Of a stretch of DNA of 7,566 nucleotides, positions 1-5,949 are shown piece after piece. The first letter of the stretch is position 1. Every line of letters starts with the position of its first letter. The stretch covers positions 1 to 7,566 of the forward strand of contig JAUVCY010000079.1 of NCBI GenBank assembly GCA_030595585.1. Reading direction: 5' to 3'. Position numbers and translations under genes: made by a program. The DNA is from Thermoplasmatota archaeon. Its GTDB lineage: Archaea; Thermoplasmatota; Penumbrarchaeia; Penumbrarchaeales; Penumbrarchaeaceae. A model generated the notes under the pieces. The model ran no database searches. It was not told the origin of the DNA and was given only the letters and a program-made list of their open reading frames with translations.

Positions 1-830
1 TCCTCCTCGGGTTCAGCTTCAGGTTCTTCTTCCTCTTCAACTTCCTCTTCCTCAAGCTCTTCTTCTTCCTCGGGTTCTGGCTCAGGTTCTTCTTCCACTT
101 CAACCTCTTCTTCCTCAAGCTCCTCTTCTTCCTCGGGTTCAGGTTCTTCCTCTTCCTCAGGCTCCTCAAGGGCATCCAATCTCTGGATAAGGCCCAGTGC
201 AACTCCAGATCTTGGTTCTATCTCCAGGACCCGCTCGAGATCGCTTCTCGCCCCATCGGGATCTATCATCTCAAGAAGTATGATCGATCGCTCGAGAAGA
301 AGCATTGATACCTCAGATGAACGCTCAATGCAGTTGGTGATATGGTCCAGGGCAGTATCCAGGTTACCCCGGTCCCTCTCGATCCTCGCCAGTACTAACC
401 CCGCCATCGTGTACTCCGGTTCCAGTTCAACACATCTTTCAAGACACTCCACGGCCCCATCTGTATCTCCGCCCTTCAATTGGATGATCCCCTTCCAGTA
501 CCAGCCATCATCACAGCCTCCATCGATATCCAGTGAGGCCTCTATGGCCTCCTTTGCCTCCTCCAGATGATCGAACTTCAACAGCAGGGAGCCTTTGACG
601 GCCCACAGAAATGCATCCTCCTCATCGAGGGACAGGGCTTTCTCTATCAAACGATATCTCTGTTCGTCGCTGGAGTCGTTGTAGGCCTTCCATTGTGATC
701 TGAAAACCTCACGCGCCACGGCCGTTTCCATCTCCTCTCTGGTCGGAAATGTCACGATCCCATCCGCCCCTTTCAGAGCTTTCCTTATCGCCCTCTGAAA
801 GGCCCATATTATCGGCTTGTCATCTTTCAT
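1..830 (-). CDS. TPR protein with a Glu-rich repeated C-terminal tail (partial, 3' end outside window)
   Basis: The frame is open from ATG at 830-828 to the left edge, giving 276 codons and no stop, so the C-terminus is missing. A strong Shine-Dalgarno (AAGGAGGTGA, 844-835) sets the start. Residues about 73-207 form four 34-residue helical repeats with TPR-like spacing (units starting near 73, 107, 141 and 175). They show the typical W/G/Y..A..CLE..LEPE pattern, for example 'AVECLERCVELEPEY'. From residue 222 the chain is almost only Glu with Pro, Leu, Val and Ala and contains no Lys or Arg; it repeats every 21 residues. There is no signal peptide or membrane helix, so a cytoplasmic protein is expected. 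TPRs normally hold protein partners, and the acidic tail may bind basic proteins or surfaces (inference). The gene lies 4 nt after a small membrane protein and downstream of a pilus-type motor operon, so a role as an adaptor for that machine is possible but unproven. Confidence 0.85.
   Translation of the reverse strand, partial: MKDDKPIIWAFQRAIRKALKGADGIVTFPTREEMETAVAREVFRSQWKAYNDSSDEQRYRLIEKALSLDEEDAFLWAVKGSLLLKFDHLEEAKEAIEASLDIDGGCDDGWYWKGIIQLKGGDTDGAVECLERCVELEPEYTMAGLVLARIERDRGNLDTALDHITNCIERSSEVSMLLLERSIILLEMIDPDGARSDLERVLEIEPRSGVALGLIQRLDALEEPEEEEEPEPEEEEELEEEEVEVEEEPEPEPEEEEELEEEEVEEEEEPEAEPEE
5..170 (-). repeat. 63-bp in-frame tandem repeat encoding the acidic tail
   Basis: The word CCTCGGGTTC (plus strand) recurs at 5, 68 and 131, exactly 63 bp apart. 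Two nearly complete units (5-67 and 68-130) and a shortened third (131 to about 170, lacking roughly two codons) are visible. More may lie beyond the left edge. One unit encodes 21 residues of the type L-E4-V-E-x-E3-P-E-P/A-E-P-E5. The plus strand here is nearly all pyrimidine, with only scattered purines. Because the period is a multiple of three, unit gain or loss keeps the frame. Confidence 0.85.
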
Positions 831-834
831 TTCT

Positions 835-844
835 TCACCTCCTT
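835..844 (-). promoter_or_regulatory. Ribosome binding site of the TPR gene, inside the end of the upstream gene
   Basis: Read on the minus strand this is AAGGAGGTGA, a near-perfect anti-16S match 4 nt before the ATG at 830. The same bases encode the last two Arg codons and the TGA stop of the 90-residue membrane protein. Translation of the two genes is therefore likely coupled. Confidence 0.8.
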
Positions 845-1107
845 GGTGGCGCTCTCCTTCTCCCCTGTGGGGCCTCTGCTGACTCTCTATTGTACGCCCT
901 CATCCTTGACCGCTGTTTCTTCCTGAGGAATCTACCCAGTTCCGGGATGAACCAGGCGAGTATTCCGAACAGGATCATGAACCATCCCGCCACAAACAGC
1001 GTTGTATTGTTCTGATCGGCGAACTCCATGGACGACATCGTGGCCATCAGTCCCCCAATAACGATCATTGAGATGGGAACTCCCTGAGATTTTGATATAA
1101 CCTTCAT
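835..1107 (-). CDS. Small two-helix membrane protein of unknown function
   Basis: This is a 90-residue protein starting at ATG 1107-1105, with a purine-rich site (AGGAAGGAG, 1120-1112) four nt upstream. Two hydrophobic stretches, about residues 10-27 and 36-55, are separated by a short polar turn containing Asp31-Gln-Asn-Asn. The tail from residue 59 to 90 is strongly basic (about a dozen Arg/Lys) with a Pro/Arg-rich end. By the positive-inside rule both termini should be cytoplasmic. I do not recognise a family. The tight link to the TPR gene (4 nt gap) and the collinear pilus-type motor genes upstream suggest a membrane anchor or accessory subunit (inference). Its basic tail and the neighbour's acidic tail are complementary in charge. 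The Arg-rich C-terminus may partly reflect the overlapping ribosome binding site of the next gene. Confidence 0.75.
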   Translation of the reverse strand: MKVISKSQGVPISMIVIGGLMATMSSMEFADQNNTTLFVAGWFMILFGILAWFIPELGRFLRKKQRSRMRAYNRESAEAPQGRRRAPPRR

Positions 1108-1159
1108 TATGCTCCTTCCTACAATTGCCCCACATCATTGGAGTTACATTAGATTAACC

Positions 1160-1170
1160 TTTTTATTTGA
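1160..1170 (-). promoter_or_regulatory. Possible TATA-like element before the small membrane protein gene
   Basis: On the minus strand the 90-bp gap 1108-1197 contains an A/T-rich stretch (TCAAATAAAAAGG) centred near 1165. It lies about 58 nt before the ATG at 1107, which would put transcription start near 1138 and leave a leader of about 30 nt holding the ribosome binding site. The match to the archaeal TATA consensus is only fair. The gene could equally be read through from the upstream operon. Confidence 0.3.
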
Positions 1171-1197
1171 CATTATGGAGTCCCACGCATAAAAGCG

Positions 1198-2292
1198 TCA
1201 TAACAGGAACAGATCGAATGCGACAAGGGTGAACGCACCGAAATATGTGGCCAGGACCAGGCCGTCCTTGACCCTTCCTGTCGCCATGATACCTGCTACG
1301 ATCCCATCACCCACAGCCTGAATTGCCACGGCCGCGAAGAAGAGGAGCTTGACCTCCTGAAAATCCACTCCCGTGGGATCAAAACCTCCCGGGGACTGGG
1401 CCGAGCTTCCATCCGAAGTGGATGAATAGCTGTCTGATAGTTTCTCCATCTCTGGCATGAAAGAGAAGAACATGACGGCGACGACCACAAGGAACACGAG
1501 GAAAGAAACGCCTATGACGATCTTGTAGATCCCCATCTCGGTCGCCCTCTTCATCTTCATTATCTGGATCTCCCTGGTATCCTTCGCCGCTGCATCGATA
1601 ACATTGGATACGTTGCCTCCCGCACTGGACGCCTCGTTTATCAGGGTGACCGATCTCTTTACCAGGTTTGTGTTCACCCTCTCTGCGAACATATCAAGGG
1701 TCTTTGTAACGGATACGCCCCAGGAAACCTGCAGCGCCATCTTCTTGATCTCCGGGGTCAAAGCCCCATATTCACCGCCGGCTGAGGTCTTGATCGCCTC
1801 ATGCAACGTCTGGCCTGCCCTCATGGATTCCGACAGATCACGTAGGAAATCCGAAAGTCTCTCCTCGATCTTATCGATCCTCTTTCTCTTTCTGGATTCG
1901 TAGATGGCTATCGGGCCAACCCCTCCCAGAAAGGTCAGCATCAGGAAGCTGTGCCAGCCGATATCGATCTCATCCTTCACCCAATAGCCAGTGGTGTTGA
2001 AGGTCGTATTGATATCAAGGAAACCCTCCCTCATGGACAGCCTCTGCTGTGTCTCATCCATGGTGTCATATGTGTCCTTGAATTCGTCCTTGGTCTGGGA
2101 TGGGAAGGTCCCAATGGTCAGGAAAAGGAACATGAGGCCTACTGCTATCGATACGCCCCATACGATCCTATCCTTCCTTCTCTGGGTGGTTGAGGCGGCC
2201 TTCAGCTTGATGGTGCCCGCTCCCTCTTCCAGGTCCTTACTCGAAACCAGCTGTTTCCTGCCCCTTTTGGGGGAATCGTCGTCAGGTCTCAA
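1198..2292 (-). CDS. TadC-like inner-membrane platform protein (T2SSF domain), second of a pair
   Basis: This 364-residue protein has five predicted membrane helices (about 42-63, 112-131, 255-280, 312-336, 342-364). A cytoplasmic T2SSF-type helical domain sits between helices 2 and 3 (about 140-255), with signature-like stretches such as 'LSDFLRDLSESMRAGQTLHEAI' and 'LINEASSAGGNVSNVIDAAA' (each shown in part). Proteins of this family (TadC, FlaJ, PilC/GspF) form the membrane platform turned by the hexameric ATPase. The start is TTG at 2292-2290, sharing the four bases TTGA with the stop of the upstream gene. No ATG or GTG lies between it and Met54, which would remove helix 1. The Shine-Dalgarno is weak, so translational coupling is likely. 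The outer loops 64-111 and 281-311 are long for a TadC; the first has two N-T-T sequons and the second is Ser/Gly-rich. The C-terminus ends directly in the last helix. Confidence 0.88.
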   Translation of the reverse strand: MRPDDDSPKRGRKQLVSSKDLEEGAGTIKLKAASTTQRRKDRIVWGVSIAVGLMFLFLTIGTFPSQTKDEFKDTYDTMDETQQRLSMREGFLDINTTFNTTGYWVKDEIDIGWHSFLMLTFLGGVGPIAIYESRKRKRIDKIEERLSDFLRDLSESMRAGQTLHEAIKTSAGGEYGALTPEIKKMALQVSWGVSVTKTLDMFAERVNTNLVKRSVTLINEASSAGGNVSNVIDAAAKDTREIQIMKMKRATEMGIYKIVIGVSFLVFLVVVAVMFFSFMPEMEKLSDSYSSTSDGSSAQSPGGFDPTGVDFQEVKLLFFAAVAIQAVGDGIVAGIMATGRVKDGLVLATYFGAFTLVAFDLFLL

Positions 2293-3173
2293 TCAGAAGC
2301 CCCCGTATCGGCCAGCAGAACGGCAAACACGATCTGCGCCACTGGTATCAAGCCGAATATAATGCTGTAAAGGAAAGTGGTCCCACCCTTTTGCCCCATC
2401 ATGGTCATCGTGGACATCATGATGATGAGGAAGAGGGGAGAGGCCACAACCACAGTTACGAAACTCTCGGCCATGACTCCGAGGGATTGAAGATCATTGT
2501 CCTGCTGAAGCCTGTTCTCTATCATAAACTGTTCCGATTTTGACATGAAATAGACCTTCAGCGATCCCCCGGAATTCGCGGTTGTGATTATGCCCTGGAG
2601 GAAGTCCTGAAACTTCGGAGAAGGGGACCGTGCAATGGCTTTTTGAAGCACCAGCATCAGGTCCTTTCCAAAGAAATCTATATCCCTTGCGATCTTCTCC
2701 GCCTCGATCTGGATCTCACCATATATCGGCTGATCGGCAAGACCCCTGAATATGGCGGGTGGCGTTACATCGGCAGATGCCATGGCCGCCATGTAATTTG
2801 TGGCATAGGGCAGGTTCCGGTCCACGTTCTTCTTCCTCTCCCCGATCGAGTTGGAGGGAAGTACCTGAAACACCAGAAATGTGCCCGCAGGAACGATGAT
2901 GGGCAGGAGAACCCATACAATGACCCGGATGGGCATCTCAACGCCCATCGATGGGAGCATAAGCAGGTTAAGGAATGAGGCAAGTAAAAGGCTCACGATA
3001 AAAGCGATCGCGGTTGAGACCACAGCCACCGTGTAGAACACCTCGCCCCTGACATTCATGTTCGCCCTTGACAGGGTCATCTCGATATCGGGGTTATTAT
3101 CTGCAAGTTTCTCCCCAAGAACAGTTGCAGGACCGACCCTCATGCACAGACGATAATAAGGGGTCAACGCCAT
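2289..3173 (-). CDS. TadB-like inner-membrane platform protein (T2SSF domain), first of a pair
   Basis: This 294-residue protein begins at ATG 3173-3171, chosen because GGAGGTG (3186-3180) stands 7 nt upstream. A GTG at 3182 would add three residues but is itself part of that ribosome binding site. Four membrane helices are visible (about 47-72, 84-105, 236-258, 266-288). Between the second and third lies a cytoplasmic T2SSF-like domain (about 115-235) with 'RNLPYATNYMAAMASA' near its start and 'QGIITTANSGGSL' later. This is the classic GspF/TadB half-unit: FlaJ and PilC are longer, whereas Tad systems split the platform into TadB and TadC as here. The gene starts 1 nt after the ATPase stop and overlaps the next gene by 4 nt, so the three proteins should be made together and act as one motor-platform complex in the cytoplasmic membrane. 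Confidence 0.88.
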   Translation of the reverse strand: MALTPYYRLCMRVGPATVLGEKLADNNPDIEMTLSRANMNVRGEVFYTVAVVSTAIAFIVSLLLASFLNLLMLPSMGVEMPIRVIVWVLLPIIVPAGTFLVFQVLPSNSIGERKKNVDRNLPYATNYMAAMASADVTPPAIFRGLADQPIYGEIQIEAEKIARDIDFFGKDLMLVLQKAIARSPSPKFQDFLQGIITTANSGGSLKVYFMSKSEQFMIENRLQQDNDLQSLGVMAESFVTVVVASPLFLIIMMSTMTMMGQKGGTTFLYSIIFGLIPVAQIVFAVLLADTGASD

Positions 3174-3174
3174 A

Positions 3175-5229
3175 TCATGCACCTCCCTGTACTTCTGCGG
3201 TGTTCACGCTATCAACGCCCGCCTCCGGAAGAAGGTCTTGGTTGGAAGGCGGGAGCCGCTCCTTCACCTTCTCATCAAATATCCTCAAACCTTCGGTAAT
3301 GTCTATTGTGGGGTTCTCCCTGAGCAGCGTCATCACCTTCTCTGGGGACTCGTAATACTCCACAACGATCTTGGAAACATTCTGATACTGCCTGACGTCG
3401 TTCCTCTCGAGCCATTCGATCACTTCAGCCCTTCTGTTCAGCTCGAAAACAACCTCATCCCGGGTCATATCCTCCATATCCATTATCTTCTCATAGAGGT
3501 TCGAATGGCCTCCGAAATCAAAATGATCCCCGGCCGCCTCCCAACCGTAAACACGATTGGTGATGACCTCCAGGCTGGTTGGTTCGATCCCGACGATCTC
3601 AACCAGTTCCGTTATCCTTCTGACACGCTTACCCTCCACCCTGAGCTGATTGTGTATGGCGACCAGGTTCAACGCCTGGATCAGCACCCTTGGAATGGAG
3701 ATCGGGGGATTCTCCAACCTGTACACTATGGATTTTACAGAATCCGCATGCATGGTGGAGTATGTGGTATGGCCCGTGGCCATCGCCTGGAACATGGTCA
3801 TGGTCTCCTTGCCCCTCACCTCTCCCACTATGACGTATTCCGGCCTCTGTCTCAATGCGGCCCTCAAGAGATGGTACATGTTTATGTCGCCGGCCTTGTC
3901 TCCCTCGGCCCCCCCTCTCGTGATGCCGGCGATCCAGTTCTGGTGGGGAAGGTTCACCTCCCTGGTGTCCTCTATTGAAACGATCTTGGCCGATGTGGGA
4001 ATGAATATGGAGATGGCATTCATTGTGGCGGTCTTACCTGATGCCGTACCGCCCGAGAAAATCATGGACTCGCCATATTGAACGGCCAGCCAGAAATGGG
4101 CGGCCATCTGGGTGGATATCGTACCGTAACCGACAAGGTCGGTGATCGTAAGGGGATCCTCCTTGAACTTCCTTATCGTGTACGAGCAGCCCCGGGTGGT
4201 CACCTCCCTTCCGAATGTCGCATTGAGCCTGTGCCCTTCGGGGAGTGTGGCATCCAGGATAGGATCGGCCACGGTAATGCTCTTTCCCGCCCTCTGTGCA
4301 AGAGAGACCACATAGCCCTCGAGGATCTCATCGGTCTCGTATGATATGGTGGTTCTGATCGACCCGTAATCCCTGTGATAGACAAAGACCGGTATGTCCG
4401 TCCCGTCGCAGGAGATATCCTCCACGCCCTGATCCAGCATCAGGCAGTGGATCTTGCCGTATCCTATGAACTCCCGCTTGATGTAATACAGGATCGGATC
4501 AATGAACTCCTCGGAGATATTTCCGATTATCGAAACGTAATCCGATCTGATGTTCTCTATCTCCCCGATCAGGAACTTCGACTTCAGCTCGGGGTCCTCC
4601 ATGGCCTCCCGATTGTAACTCAGGGCCTTGTTGAGCGTCATCAGTAGAAACTCGTAAACCTCCTTCTGCCTGGGTGCCAGGATCGGTTCGATCGGGTGAT
4701 AGATATATTCGCTCGTCTCCGGATTAAGGAAAACCTTGACCTGCACGTGGGGATCCCCAAGATCTATTGTATCCTTAAACTCCAATCCTTCCAGGAGATC
4801 GGCATCTTCCCTCTCCAGTTCCTTTGCTTTCTTGACGAGGTGGACATCGGAAGGATCTGTTACAAACAACTTCTTGACGGCCCCGGAGATCTTCCTGAAA
4901 CCCTCGGCCGAGAAGATACCAGGAGTTTTTTCCTCTTCCCCCTCCGGTGTCTCACCCTCCAAGTCCGGGTCCGACCCGGCCTCGGCATCCGATTTCTCCT
5001 CACCACCCGACTGGGGCCCTGCAGATCCAACCTGACCAGGGGGGATAGGGGGCTTGGGTATGTCTGCACCCTCCGAGGGTCCCGGATGAGCTCCTACAAC
5101 AGCCTCGGGAGCAGCGTGCCCTGCAACCACTCTCCTCTTTGCCGCCACGGGAGCAACCGCTCCCCCTGATGTATTCCCTTCATCATCTGCCATCTGGACC
5201 CCTTCCCCTTCGGATCGCACCGTTCTCAT
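3175..5229 (-). CDS. Type II/IV secretion or pilus assembly ATPase (GspE/FlaI/TadA-like)
   Basis: This 684-residue protein belongs to the hexameric secretion ATPases that drive filament assembly or protein transport from the cytoplasmic face of the membrane. Counting from ATG 5229, Walker A is GGTASGKT (393-400), the Asp box is SIEDTRE (418-424), Walker B is VIVGEVRG (466-473) with Glu470, and the His box is GHTTYSTMHA (486-495); all key residues are intact. An N-terminal domain (about 110-370) precedes the motor core. After the core comes a C-terminal helical extension to 684. Residues 1-105 are rich in Gly, Pro, Glu and Ala and look disordered, which is unusual in length. The start is uncertain: ATG 5229 has no Shine-Dalgarno, while Met13 (ATG 5193) follows a purine run (GAAGGGGAAGGGG). 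It is the first gene of a motor-TadB-TadC operon and so probably powers those two platform proteins. Confidence 0.93.
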   Translation of the reverse strand: MRTVRSEGEGVQMADDEGNTSGGAVAPVAAKRRVVAGHAAPEAVVGAHPGPSEGADIPKPPIPPGQVGSAGPQSGGEEKSDAEAGSDPDLEGETPEGEEEKTPGIFSAEGFRKISGAVKKLFVTDPSDVHLVKKAKELEREDADLLEGLEFKDTIDLGDPHVQVKVFLNPETSEYIYHPIEPILAPRQKEVYEFLLMTLNKALSYNREAMEDPELKSKFLIGEIENIRSDYVSIIGNISEEFIDPILYYIKREFIGYGKIHCLMLDQGVEDISCDGTDIPVFVYHRDYGSIRTTISYETDEILEGYVVSLAQRAGKSITVADPILDATLPEGHRLNATFGREVTTRGCSYTIRKFKEDPLTITDLVGYGTISTQMAAHFWLAVQYGESMIFSGGTASGKTATMNAISIFIPTSAKIVSIEDTREVNLPHQNWIAGITRGGAEGDKAGDINMYHLLRAALRQRPEYVIVGEVRGKETMTMFQAMATGHTTYSTMHADSVKSIVYRLENPPISIPRVLIQALNLVAIHNQLRVEGKRVRRITELVEIVGIEPTSLEVITNRVYGWEAAGDHFDFGGHSNLYEKIMDMEDMTRDEVVFELNRRAEVIEWLERNDVRQYQNVSKIVVEYYESPEKVMTLLRENPTIDITEGLRIFDEKVKERLPPSNQDLLPEAGVDSVNTAEVQGGA
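3180..3186 (-). promoter_or_regulatory. Ribosome binding site that fixes the TadB-like start
   Basis: Minus-strand GGAGGTG lies inside the last sense codons of the ATPase gene (Gly-Gly-Ala), 7 nt before ATG 3173. It rules against the upstream GTG at 3182-3180, which overlaps it, and links translation of the two genes. Confidence 0.75.
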
Positions 5230-5261
5230 TTCTGAGGTTCCGTTCCATTATCGATACCTCA

Positions 5262-5298
5262 ACCTACGCATTCCCACACTGACCAAATCTACCTACGC
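5262..5298. repeat. Pair of direct 8-bp repeats (ACCTACGC) in the divergent promoter region
   Basis: ACCTACGC occurs at 5262-5269 and 5291-5298, with starts 29 bp apart. The second copy abuts the leftward TATA-like box, and the first lies just past the predicted transcription start. The placement would suit a repressor or other regulator of the ATPase operon, but two 8-bp words are weak evidence. Confidence 0.35.
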
Positions 5299-5306
5299 TT
5301 TTATAG
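5298..5306 (-). promoter_or_regulatory. TATA-like promoter of the ATPase operon
   Basis: On the minus strand CTATAAAAG stands about 73 nt before ATG 5229. Archaeal transcription usually begins about 25 nt after the box, so the start would fall near 5275, with a leader of about 45 nt (or about 80 nt to ATG 5193). No other comparably good A/T box lies between it and the gene. Confidence 0.5.
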
Positions 5307-5330
5307 ATGTACAAAACCAGAGCCAATGGT

Positions 5331-5342
5331 AAATATATAATA
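5331..5342 (+). promoter_or_regulatory. TATA-like promoter of the carbonic anhydrase gene
   Basis: AAATATATAATA on the plus strand, preceded by GGT, is the best archaeal-type TATA box in the window. Start of transcription would be near 5362, leaving a leader of about 65 nt before ATG 5428. A second A/T stretch (GATATATTCAAATA, from about 5380) is closer and could give a shorter leader. Confidence 0.5.
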
Positions 5343-5427
5343 GTTTTCATAAACACCATTTGAATTGGGAAATCCCTGGGATATATTCAAATACCCAACC
5401 AATCTAACCTCATGCAAGGTGAGCGAT

Positions 5428-5949
5428 ATGTCCATTGCAAAGGAGCCAAATGTGTCCAGGGGGTGTTTTATCCATCCTGATTCCAGAATTATCGGGGACG
5501 TGGTGATCGGAAAGGAATCCTCGGTATGGCCTTATGCGGTCATAAGAGGCGATGAGAACTCCATCAAGATAGGGAACAGGACGAGCGTCCAGGATGGGGT
5601 CATCATACACGTTGACACGAACTATCCGGTATCGATCGGAGATGATGTCACCATTGGACACGGCGCGATCGTTCACGGATGCACTGTCGGGAATCGCTGC
5701 ATAATCGGCATCAGATCTACAATATTGAACGGGGCAGTGATAGGGGACGGCTGTATAATTGGGGCGGGCGCGGTCGTTCCTCCAAACAGCGAGATACCCC
5801 CACACAGCATGGTCCTTGGGGTCCCTGGCAAGGTCAGGAAGACCGACCCGAAATTCGAGGAGCGGGCGATGGAAAATGCCCGCATATATGTGAAGATAGC
5901 GGACGAGCATCGAGAGAACAAGTTCACCTATTTCTCGGACCTATCATGA
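5428..5949 (+). CDS. Gamma-class carbonic anhydrase-like protein (left-handed beta-helix)
   Basis: This 173-residue protein starts at ATG 5428 after AAGGTGAG (5416-5423); an in-frame TTG at 5365 would add 21 unlikely residues and has no ribosome binding site. Hexapeptide repeats ('IGDVVIGKES', 'SIGDDVTIGHG', 'VIGDGCIIGAGAVV') predict a left-handed beta-helix followed by a C-terminal helix, and the family works as a trimer. The metal ligands expected for gamma carbonic anhydrases are present as His61, His78 and His83, together with Arg40, Asp42, Glu43, Gln55 and Asp56. The counterpart of the proton-shuttle Glu84 of the Methanosarcina Cam enzyme is missing (Thr64 is three residues after the first His), as in the shorter CamH/YrdA-like group. 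Activity, reversible CO2 hydration, is therefore likely by family but not certain; some relatives are inactive or have other roles. No signal peptide is seen, so it should be cytoplasmic. It is a single gene, divergent from the ATPase operon. Confidence 0.9.
   Translation: MSIAKEPNVSRGCFIHPDSRIIGDVVIGKESSVWPYAVIRGDENSIKIGNRTSVQDGVIIHVDTNYPVSIGDDVTIGHGAIVHGCTVGNRCIIGIRSTILNGAVIGDGCIIGAGAVVPPNSEIPPHSMVLGVPGKVRKTDPKFEERAMENARIYVKIADEHRENKFTYFSDLS

Noticed and set aside
1..178. Regular short repeats that might be taken for a CRISPR array
   Set aside because: The repeats are contiguous, vary gradually, have no unique spacers, and translate in the TPR gene frame to a Glu-rich tail.
932..1138. 68-codon minus-strand frame overlapping the 90-residue membrane protein
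   Set aside because: The other frame has a ribosome binding site and two clean membrane helices, and this one has neither.
1185..1198. Small inverted repeat ACGC-6-GCGT at the end of the TadC-like gene, considered as a terminator
   Set aside because: The stem is only 4 bp and no run of T longer than four follows on the minus strand, so chance is the better explanation.
3171..3182. GTG at 3182 as the start of the TadB-like protein
   Set aside because: It overlaps the GGAGGTG ribosome binding site, which is well spaced for the ATG at 3173.
3238..3978. 246-codon plus-strand open frame opposite the ATPase gene
   Set aside because: It is antisense to the conserved ATPase core, and its His/Leu/Pro-rich product has no recognisable domain.
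5365..5427. TTG at 5365 as the start of the carbonic anhydrase
   Set aside because: The added residues do not resemble the family N-terminus, there is no ribosome binding site, and it falls at the predicted transcription start; ATG 5428 has a good site and gives the usual length.
5410..5910. 166-codon minus-strand open frame opposite the carbonic anhydrase
   Set aside because: It mirrors the hexapeptide-repeat gene and has no features of its own.
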